A stretch of DNA of 64,000 nt, taken from assembly GCA_050084985.1 (NCBI GenBank), contig JBITNC010000002.1, forward strand, positions 23,374,001 to 23,438,000, in the 5' to 3' direction. Below the pieces are notes generated by a model that made no database searches, was not told the origin of the DNA, and saw only the letters and a list, made by a program, of their open reading frames with translations. Shown here in pieces: positions 56,801 to 64,000 of this stretch (position 1 is its first letter; the number at the start of each line of letters is the position of its first letter). The stretch is from Nageia nagi. Lineage: Eukaryota; Pinophyta. A program made the translations under genes and the position numbers.

Positions 56801-57059
56801 TACAATTCTTGAAGTATCTATTCTTGACATGAAGAGTTTACTAGAAAAGTAATATGACCTTTGCTGGATTGATTTGAAACTACTGAATTGCTATTTATGT
56901 AACATTATCCTAAATCCATTCTTATTTGACTAGATCAAGCCATTGAGGAACTAGGGAGGAAAGAGCCTGAAGCACCATGGGTTCCTCAAAGTTTTGAGAA
57001 AGAGCATCAATAACCACATTTTTAGTACCTTTTTTATACACAATCTCATAGTCATACCC

Positions 57060-57520
57060 CAAGAGTTTAGGAATCTACTTTTTTTTTGGGGGGTGGAGAT
57101 GCATTTTTCTAAGAAGTATTTCAAACTATGATGGTCTATTCGGATGATAAAATGACAATCAATGAGGTAGGGCCTCCAATGCTAAATAAAATGGATGATT
57201 GCAAGCATTTCTTTTTCATAAGTGGATTTGGCCAAATTCTAACCTAATATGGCCTTACTTGTGAAAGCTAAGGGCATTCCTTCCTGCATCAATATGATTC
57301 CAAGTCCTACTCCTAAGGTATCACTTTCAATGATGAAAGTCTTAGAGAAATATGACATAGCCAATATTAGGATCGAGCATATGGTGAAATTTAGTTGATG
57401 AAAGGCTTCATTAGTAATTACTGACCAATTAAAAGCATTCTTTTTCAATAAGGCTATGAGGGGAGCTCCTATCTTTCCATAATCTTTCAAAAATTTATGG
57501 TAATAGCCTATCAATCCAAG
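57060..57520 (-). pseudogene. Gypsy RNase H of F
   Basis: The - strand open stretch 57239-57514 has GYYHKFLKDYGKIGAPLIAL, FNWSVITNEAFHQL and TFIIESDTLGVGLGIILMQE, then MPLAFTSKAI. It continues in frame after a stop as NLAKSTYEKEMLAIIHFI and WRPYLIDCHFIIRIDHHSLK near 57110-57210. The first catalytic Asp in ESDTLGVGLG and Glu of YEKE are present. Confidence 0.88.
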
Positions 57521-58400
57521 GAAACCTCACAAGCCTTTCAAGGATTTGGCTAAGGGCCATGTTTGCATATCCTTAATCTTCAATGGGTCCACCTTAACAC
57601 CTTCCTTTGAAATAATATGTCTAAGGTACTCAAGCTCTTGATGACCAAAAGAACATTTGGAGCACTTGACATACAATGGGTTCTCTTAGAGAAGTTGTAA
57701 TGTTTGATATAGGTGGCCCAAGTGATCCTTCCAGGTTTTGTTGTAGATCAAAATATCATCAAAGAAAAATAAAATGAATTTTTGGAGAAAAGGGTGGAAT
57801 ACCTTATTCATCAAACTTTGGAATGTAGAATGCATGTTGGTAAGACCAACGACATCACTAGGAACTCATAATAGCCTTCATGAGTGCAAAAAGCAATTTT
57901 GGGAATGTCTTCTTCATGTAGCTAGATTTGATGGTACCCAGACTAAAGGTCTAGTTTAGAGAAATATTTTGCAACATGTAATTCATATAGTAATTCATCA
58001 ATGATAGGGATGGGAAAGTTTTCCTTGATGGTGATTTTATTTAGAGCCCTAAATTCAATGCACATTCACCATGATCCATCTTTCTTAAGAACCAATAGAA
58101 ACAAAGAGAAGTAAGGACTCATGCTAGGATGAATGATGTTGACTTGTAGCATGTCATTGACTAGCTTTTCTATTTCATCATTCTACAAGAAAGGATAATG
58201 GTAAGGTCAAATGTTGGGTGGTTGACTTCTTGGAATTAATTGAATTGCATGGTCATGAGGGAAGTGGGGAGGCAATCCATAAGGTTCCTCAAAGACACCT
58301 ACATGATGAGTGAGCACTTACTATTCTTACACTTTTGGTAATTCTTACATGGTTGGTTGAATAGAAAAGAATTTTCCTATCACTCCTTTCTTGACTTTCT
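57521..58400 (-). pseudogene. Gypsy reverse transcriptase of F
   Basis: On the - strand: IHPSMSPYFSLFLLVLKKDG near 58100, [20 protein letters not shown] near 58030, YFSKLDL, stop, SGYHQI near 57950, FCTHEGYYEFLVM near 57890. The catalytic zone near 57750 reads ILFFFDDILIYNKTWKDHLG with the F-DD aspartates intact, then CSFGHQELEYLRHIIS-like sequence near 57630. Best kept RT of the - strand elements. Frameshifts lie near 57780-57850. Confidence 0.9.
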
Positions 58401-58599
58401 TCAATAGTTTCTCCATGCGATGAGAACTAATAATTTGGGACTATCATTCCTTAAGTCCTTTAAGAGTGTATTTGTAGTCAACAACCTTGAATTGCATCCA
58501 AAGCTCATGGAAATCTTAGAGAATGGGGCCTAATGTCATCAACCACTATATACCAAGGACCATATCACACCCACCCAATGGTAGAACATACATGTTGCC

Positions 58600-59080
58600 T
58601 TGTATCTTGTAATCACCCATATGAGCTTGATATTATGACATCAACCTTTGTAAGTAATTTTTTCTCCATTCCCAATCATTTCCTAAAAAATATTTTCTGG
58701 GTAGATTTAAGAGTGTGTCTATTTTGGCCACATTAGGGTCTACAAAATTATGAGTGCTTTTCGAGTCCAAAAATATTATCAACATTTGGCCTTTAAAATA
58801 TCCCTTAAATTTCATAGTCTATGGAGAGTTAAACCCATAGTGTGCATTGTAGGAAATTTGAGGAACAACTTCATCAGGTATGCCTCTTCTTCAATATTTC
58901 CCATTACATCCTCAAAATCCTCTTCAGAGGGATCCTCAAGAGCTTTTGCATCCAACACATATAGTTTTGGGTAGCACAACGATGAACCAGTGTAAATTTT
59001 TCATCATAATTATGACATAATCCTTTCTTCTTTCATTTCTCCATCTCAGTAGGGATCAATCTCTTAATCGATAGGGAGTG
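58600..59080 (-). pseudogene. Gypsy zinc knuckle and protease of F
   Basis: KGLCHNYDEKFTLVHRC near 58975-59025 is the gag knuckle (CxxCDEKxxxGHxC type) with its second Cys changed to Tyr and Gly to Val. LIIFLDSKSTHNFVDPNVAK near 58720-58790 is the protease active site; D-S-G reads D-S-K. The rest of this segment up to RT is decayed. Confidence 0.85.
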
Positions 59081-59109
59081 TACCAAATTTGAGCCATCTT
59101 GAGAAGGTT

Positions 59110-59870
59110 ATGATTTCCAAGTGGGGTGCTTGGTGTGTTTAGGTTATGCATTGAATTTATCTTCCACCAAATTGACAAGCCCTATTTCCCCTATCATGTT
59201 ATTTGGATTGAACATTTTGAATTTTGCTTGAATTTCCTTCTTCAACCCATTAATGAAACAACTTTGATAGAATGCATAATCTAGTTCTTTAGTATGGTTA
59301 ATCAATTTCTTAAATTTTATTTGATATTCTCTAACTATGGTTGTTTGGAGCAATTTGGTGAGTGCACTAGTAACTTTTTTAAAAGGAATTGGGGCCAAAT
59401 CTAACAAGGAGGTTTTAGGTAAATTCCCCTAGGACAAGATTCCATTTGCCTTTTCAAACCGTTGGTACCATTGGATGGCTTCATGCTCAAGATGAAATGA
59501 GGCAAGATTGAATTTCTAATCTTTAGAAATTTGATTTAGAGAAAAATATTGCTTGTCCCAGTACACCCAATTGGTAGGATCATCACCATTGAATCTTGGG
59601 AAGTCCAATTTAGTTATCCACATAAGGATAAAAGCTTGTTGTGATCCTTGAAAATTGTTGAAACCTTGCCCAATGTATGGTTTAGATTGATTTGATCCAC
59701 TTGTAAATGTTTGTTTAAGAGTTTGAATCTTTCGATCAATATTAACAAAAGTAGTAGAGATCACTTGTATTGTTTTGGTCATCTTCTCAAGAGCCATGGC
59801 AATGGGTTTGTCTCCTATTAGTACTACTAAATATTTGACTTGTAATGATAATTTTTCCATGTCTTGGGAT
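59110..59870 (-). pseudogene. Gypsy gag of F
   Basis: Begins near 59860 with MEKLSLQVKYLVV; includes LDFPRFNGDDPTNWVYWDKQ near 59550-59610, the typical gag block LxFPxFxGxDPxxWxxRxxx, then YWDKQYFSLNQI. The stretch 59144-59407 has LTKLLQTTIVREYQIKFKKL and the FINGLKKEIQAKFKMFNP block (FxxGLxxxIQxxV in relatives). A basic coiled segment KMTKTIQVISTTFVNIDRKI is near 59770. One frame break at about 59410-59516. Confidence 0.87.
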
Positions 59871-60434
59871 CTTCAACCATATGTCATCTTGCTATTTTAG
59901 GAATTGCTATTTTTAGAAACTGAAAAAGTGTGTGGGTGCTATATGTAGAAATAATCAACATGAAAAAATAATCACAATGGGATAGGTCCCAAAATGATGT
60001 TTTTTTTTAGAATTTTATACTTTCTTTTTTCTAAAAAATCTTTACCAAAGGTAACCAACCGACCTTGTCAGAAACATCTAATTCTTCACCATTTGAGAGA
60101 TAATGGCCTCTAAAGTTTTTACCCATTTTGGAAGTTACTATTTTGGGTAAGGACAAGTAGGGTTTGTGAAGGAAATTTTTTTTCCAGAAGTGGTGACAGC
60201 TTATAATATGAAGGTCAATGCACAATGAATGCATGGAAGGTAGAAGTGCATAATAAAAATGGTGTGAACTAGAATAGGGTATGAAAAACTTTTAGTAGAA
60301 TTTCAGCTATGAAATGGATAAAATGTAGGTTCCAACTCGATGTGACTTGGTGTTCTAGAGAAATTTTGGTTGAGTTTTGTATGTGAAATGGACAAAATAT
60401 AGGATTCCAACTCGATGCGACCTTCCCCATAGAT
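59871..60434 (-). other. Leader of element F
   Basis: About 0.6 kb of non-coding sequence between the primer site and gag. A near-duplicated phrase AAATGGA(T/C)AAAA.GTAGG.TCCAACTCGATG occurs at about 60312-60345 and 60386-60417, a 74-bp local duplication. Confidence 0.6.
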
Positions 60435-60442
60435 GCCAAAAT

Positions 60443-60460
60443 TGAAGCTTTGATACTAGA
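60443..60460 (-). other. Primer binding site of element F
   Basis: Beside the 5' LTR the - strand reads TCTAGTATCAAAGCTTC. TAGTATCAAAGC is two bases from the initiator tRNA-Met site. The small offset from the LTR end is common in gypsy elements. Confidence 0.75.
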
Positions 60461-61488
60461 TGTTAGGAATTTGCAAGTTCCTAAATAGGATTCAAGCAAA
60501 ATAATAGCAAATGCAAACTATAGAATAAAAAAATACCATTTAAATGCTAAAAATGCCATTTTTTTGTTTTTCAAAAAAATCCATATTTTCCTAAAAGAAT
60601 GGAAAAGATGTCATATTTAAGACCAAAATATGGCTATTTAAATAGACATAAAGGCAAAAAAATTGGGAAATAATGTTGAAAGCATGGAAAAAATGTAGGT
60701 TTCCTAACATATTTTCAAGACTAAAAAACACATTTTTTTGAGCCAAAAAGCACCATTTAAACATAGAAGATGCCAAAAAATGTGCGAGGAAAATAACTTA
60801 AACCCCTTACTGCACCCACTATTTTTTCCTCCAAAAGACATTGTATTTTCCATATTTTACATTTAAATGACCAAAAAACATGTACACAAACCTTGCTGTA
60901 CCTACCATTTTTTGGCTATTTTTTTTGTTTTTGACCTTTTTTCCCCAAAATTTGATATATTTTTTTGTCACAATTTTTTTTCTATTTTTAACCATTTTTT
61001 TGGCATTTCTTTGGCCTTTATTCCGTATTCATGAATTCTAAAATTCGAGATTTTTTTTTGTTTTGAATGTATTTTGACCATTTAATGGCCATTTTTTATG
61101 TATTTGGTCCTAGGATGTATTTTCAAAAAACCATATTTTTATTCTATGATGCGAATTGAAAAAATAACTCAATCTCATAATCATAAGCAATACAAACTCA
61201 AATGTAACAAGGTAGTAATAGATTGGTATTATTGAAAACCAAAATGAATTACAAGCCACTTTGAGGGGGCTACCTCCTTTACAACTCAATAATATATTTT
61301 CCAAGATGTTGAATATTATCTTCTCAAAAAGTATTTATAGTTTGCCTACCCTAGCCCTAATCAGTCATTCAATACAAAATGGTGATTTGCCTTACAAATA
61401 TGTTGACCCCTTACATTTAATAAAAGCCTATAGTCTAATTAATAAACTACTATAGTCTAAGTAAATGTTAGGATGTGGGATCCTAACA
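60461..61488 (-). repeat. 5' LTR of element F, enlarged by an insertion
   Basis: 1028 bp against 390 bp for the partner. The outer parts 60461-60519 and 61149-61488 align with 55262-55651. The excess is explained by the inverted-repeat insertion at 60520-61148 and its duplicated target. Confidence 0.92.
60520..61148. mobile_element. 629-bp MULE-like inverted-repeat element in the F LTR
   Basis: The left end starts ATAGAATAAAAAAATACC and the right end, on the other strand, CATAGAATAAAAATATGG, so the termini are inverted repeats. The flanks ATGCAAACT (60511-60519) and ATGCGAATT (61149-61157) match at 7 of 9 positions and are the probable target duplication. The interior is rich in A on the left half and T on the right half, as if the whole could fold back. 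No open frame of note; 60591-60776 is not a convincing gene. Confidence 0.75.
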
Positions 61489-61770
61489 GAAGGATATATA
61501 CATTTTTTTTTTATGATGAGACCTATGTACTATTTGATAAAATGTAGTAGAGACATACAATCATAGACTATAATGATCATAGGATATACATAGAATAGTT
61601 ATGGTTCGTAGGCTCTCTGAAAGTGTTTTTACAAATTGTAATTGATTAGATTCATACCAAAATCAATAATTGTTGAAAATATTTTGCCTATATGTATAAC
61701 ATTTACAACTCTAAAATAATACATGGAAATTCATGAAAGAATGATTTATTTGTAGGCAATGCATGATATA
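61489..61770 (+). repeat. 880-bp repeat family, copy 3, right part
   Basis: Continues 55096-55261 after F. It aligns with 54330-54640: AAAATGTAGTAGAGACATAC, GACTATAATGAT, GTAATTG(G/A)TT and the TGAGAATAATTAG/TGAAAGAATGATT words. It fades out near 61770. Confidence 0.55.
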
Positions 61771-63200
61771 GGTCAAGAATTGAAGAAGCCCCCATCATCC
61801 TTCATAATGTCCATCTCCTCATCATTTCTAACCAAGATTATTTCCTCTTTATGGGAAAAATCCATACTAACTTGGAAGAAACCTTCACTCAAATGTTTGC
61901 CATGTACCAATTATTAAGGTTAATACTAATCATCATGCCTTTTGTCACTAAATTTTAATTCTTGGTCAACTAGCATCCTTTTCTCTTGCAAGATTAGTCT
62001 CATTTATAGTTCCTACATGAAAAATTAAAAACCCAATTAAACTGTATAACATATGATACAAATTAAGTCAACCATTTTAAATCTGAATGAGTAGTTGTAC
62101 CATTAATAACTCTCGCCAAGAAGGTAATAAGCTGGTACCTATGTGTTAAACACCACCACTAATATTGCATCCAATTCCAAGGTGATGTGGACTTTTATCC
62201 CTCTACAGAACATCACTAGCTAGTCAGTAATGTTCAATATCTCAAGTACTCTTTTACATAATATCACCAAGTTTAACATAGCATAGCGAAAGGATATCCT
62301 CTAACCAAATTCGATATATACCCTAGGCATATATTATTTTTGGACCATGTACTGAGATGGCTAGAAACTATTGGAATAGGCTTGGATTGGTAATGGGTGC
62401 TTGAATTTGGCTAACTTTGGCCGTGATTCATCCAACATATTTAGTTTTTACTAATTTGAGCATATATGCCCAAGGTATATAGGATATATGCCCATACACA
62501 AATTTGGCTGGAGGATAGTTGTATCTCATAACATATCTTATTTGCTTCCTAACTAATGCTATTATTTGGATTAACAAGGTGGGACTATGCCTGGAACTTA
62601 GATTATCTGAGCAATGGTTATGGAGCTTAGAATTGGTGAAAGGAAGGGATAATAACAAATAAACATTGGGAACACACCATAAACGCACACAATAATGTGA
62701 GTAACTAGAAAATTGAGAATGCTTAATGCAATGTACATCCGTTGTGCTCTATTTCAAGTTTGTTGAGATGAGCAAGGACTAAGGGTATCATATATTTATC
62801 CATTCAAAGAACATATTTGATCTAGTAGTTGCACATTAAATTATCAACTGTTGTGTATTAAATTATCAATTTTTATAAATTTTTGAGTTAACAAGTAAAC
62901 TATAAGTAATCATTTTAAATTTATTTTAAATATATCATTGATAAGGGAGAGGACCCAGTAGTGATACTCTAACTTTACACCTCTTAAAATCCTACTTAAT
63001 AAAGTTAAATCATTCTAAATTTTTTATAGCTTTTTTCTTGCTAATTGTCTAATTTGATAGGTTAAAGTGTTGTTTTGAATAATTTCTACGAAATCTTAAT
63101 TATAAACAAAATATTAAACAAGAAAAAGACTGTAGAAAATTTAAAATAATTCGACTTTATTAAATCAGTTTTAAGAGTAGTGGGTACTTTCCTCTCACTT
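61771..63200. other. No recognisable gene; distal upstream region of the CCoAOMT-like gene
   Basis: AT-rich sequence with no clear element. The open frame 62428-62688 on the - strand has no family resemblance. The last 250 bases become less repetitive towards the gene. Confidence 0.4.
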
Positions 63201-63207
63201 CCCATTA

Positions 63208-63450
63208 ACTTTTCTCTTCTAAACATTTTTCTAACTGTTACATCTTTTGACACAATCAGTAGCTGACATCCCTCTTACCCACAGGGAGGAGGAGGAGGAG
63301 TTGTACTTATATTAGCTGTTATCCACAGGAAGCATTCAAATTCGATCCGTGGTTAGCACTAGCTCTTTTCATCTGAATCTGACCATTTTTCTGTAATTGG
63401 CACACCTTTAACACAATCTGTACCTAGCATTGCTGTTACCCACACGGAGA
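63208..63450 (+). repeat. Imperfect 160-bp-spaced duplication upstream of the gene
   Basis: The block 63223-63288 recurs at 63382-63450 with a fixed offset of 160 bases: ATTTTTCT, then TTTGACACAATCAGT against TTTAACACAATCTGT, then TTACCCACAGGGAG against TTACCCACACGGAG. A third short copy of the last word, GTTATCCACAGG, lies near 63317. It sits 200-450 bases before the start codon and may be a duplicated promoter segment. Confidence 0.65.
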
Positions 63451-63465
63451 AGCTGTTGTTTTACG

Positions 63466-63474
63466 CATATAAGC
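63466..63474 (+). promoter_or_regulatory. Possible TATA box, distal candidate
   Basis: CATATAAGC, about 190 bases before the start codon, would give a leader of roughly 160 bases. A second candidate, TATAAA at 63622-63627, lies only about 32 bases before the start codon and would leave almost no leader, so this one seems likelier. No transcript data support either. Confidence 0.3.
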
Positions 63475-63658
63475 TTTATGACATCTGTCCTCAAAGGGAT
63501 GGTCCACCGTTGAGTGCCCGACATTATTTCTAGTTAATGAAATGAAGCCAAAAAAAAAAAAACACTAGACGATCAGTTCACCTCTCCCCGTCAGTCCTCG
63601 CTAAACTATCTCATAGGCTATTATAAACTCAAGTCCGTTGTGCTTCGCAGGAAACAAA

Positions 63659-63901
63659 ATGGCTGAAGACAATAACAACCAAAGCACTGTGGCCAAACAT
63701 CTTCTGCAAAGTGACGCTCTTTACCAGGTAATCTCTACACATATGTTTACATTTGCACATATTTACTGTTTCCTTTTTTGGTTTGATGAGTGATTATTAT
63801 AAGAGCTGTGTGTTGTGCAGTATGTTTTTGGAAACAAGCGCGCTACCAAGGGAGCCGGAGCCTCTCAGAGAGCTCAGAGAAGCCACCCAGAAACATCCAG
63901 G
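63659..63901 (+). CDS. Caffeoyl-CoA O-methyltransferase-like gene, exons 1-2 (5' partial, possible frameshift)
   Basis: Exon 1 (63659-63727) encodes MAEDNNNQSTVAKHL followed by LQSDALYQ, the family signature before the first intron. A GT...AG intron follows (63728-63820, 93 bases, TTGTGCAG acceptor). Exon 2 (63821-63901) encodes FLETSALPREPEPLRELREA then TQKHPG, the LETSxxPREPExxxELRxxT block of plant CCoAOMTs and CCoAOMT-like enzymes. The family methylates caffeoyl-CoA or flavonoid hydroxyls using S-adenosylmethionine; the HPG rather than HPW ending leans to the CCoAOMT-like group. Joining at the consensus sites puts exon 2 out of frame by one base: TATG is followed by five T where YVLET needs four. 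This may be a sequencing error or a real frameshift. The methyltransferase core lies beyond the window. Confidence 0.87.
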
Positions 63902-64000
63902 GTTAGAATCTTACGTTTATGTAATGTTCTTTTTGAGTTTTTTTTAAGCTTTCCTATATTTTGTATTGAACTTATATGTGACTTGTTTTCTTTCTATGTG
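63902..64000 (+). other. Start of intron 2 of the CCoAOMT-like gene
   Basis: GTTAGAATC directly after the HPG codons is a plausible donor. The T-rich sequence that follows runs to the window edge without a recognisable acceptor or exon. Confidence 0.6.

Larger units (their letters stand above)
55262..61488 (-). mobile_element. Ty3/gypsy chromovirus F
   Basis: LTRs at 55262-55651 and 60461-61488 in direct orientation, with flanks AAAGG (55257-55261) and GAAGG (61489-61493), a target duplication with one change. Order on the - strand: primer site, gag, zinc knuckle, protease, reverse transcriptase, RNase H, integrase, chromodomain. This order, with a C-terminal chromodomain, defines a chromovirus. 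The RT still shows an intact FFDD box, but stops are scattered across the element. The 5' LTR contains a 629-bp MULE-like insertion. Confidence 0.93.

Overview
This window looks like intergenic DNA from a seed plant with a large, AT-rich, repeat-swollen genome. The evidence is several old LTR retrotransposons of Ty1/copia and Ty3/gypsy chromovirus type, many primed by initiator tRNA-Met, plus a plant L1-type LINE, small MULE-like inverted-repeat elements, and at the right edge the first exons of a caffeoyl-CoA O-methyltransferase-like (CCoAOMT-like) gene with spliceosomal introns. A gymnosperm would fit the old, decayed nesting, but that is inference; no feature fixes the species. Almost every reading frame is broken by stops and frameshifts, and no intact autonomous element was seen.

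Layout. 1-13121: copia element B on the + strand, cut in its 17th gag codon by copia element A of the same family on the - strand (1175-9414). 13122-18930: old sequence with one unclassified coding-like stretch and a gypsy gag remnant. 19030-31240: a + strand LINE, interrupted by a probable solo LTR (21911-23073, target duplication CCATT) and by copia element C (24652-29924, target duplication ATAAT). 32769-35874: a short - strand element D with 299-bp LTRs and only gag. 35875-61770: three diverged copies of a roughly 880-bp unit carrying large insertions: copia E (37720-54217, - strand), within it gypsy-type G (38562-48837, + strand), within that copia remnant H, and within that a 455-bp MULE-like element (45009-45463). 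A possible second solo LTR sits in E (50112-50736). Gypsy chromovirus F (55262-61488, - strand) interrupts the third copy and carries its own 629-bp MULE-like insert in one LTR. 63208-64000: upstream region and 5' end of the CCoAOMT-like gene.

The insertion order can be read from the target-site duplications. Removing an insertion restores the interrupted reading frame in the LINE reverse transcriptase (solo LTR) and in copia H (MULE-like element), and restores alignment between B and A (element A). The deepest chain has five levels: 880-bp repeat, E, G, H, MULE-like element. LTR pairs compared by eye differ most in E (about a fifth), about 11 percent in D and least in C, so C is probably among the youngest insertions.

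I found no clear new biological system. The most useful observations are the nested architecture itself, the gag-only element D, the G-rich blocks in the C LTRs, the in-frame 102-bp duplication in the gag of G, and the apparent one-base frameshift at the start of exon 2 of the CCoAOMT-like gene. All coordinates of domains in decayed elements are approximate; LTR and target-duplication coordinates were read base by base.
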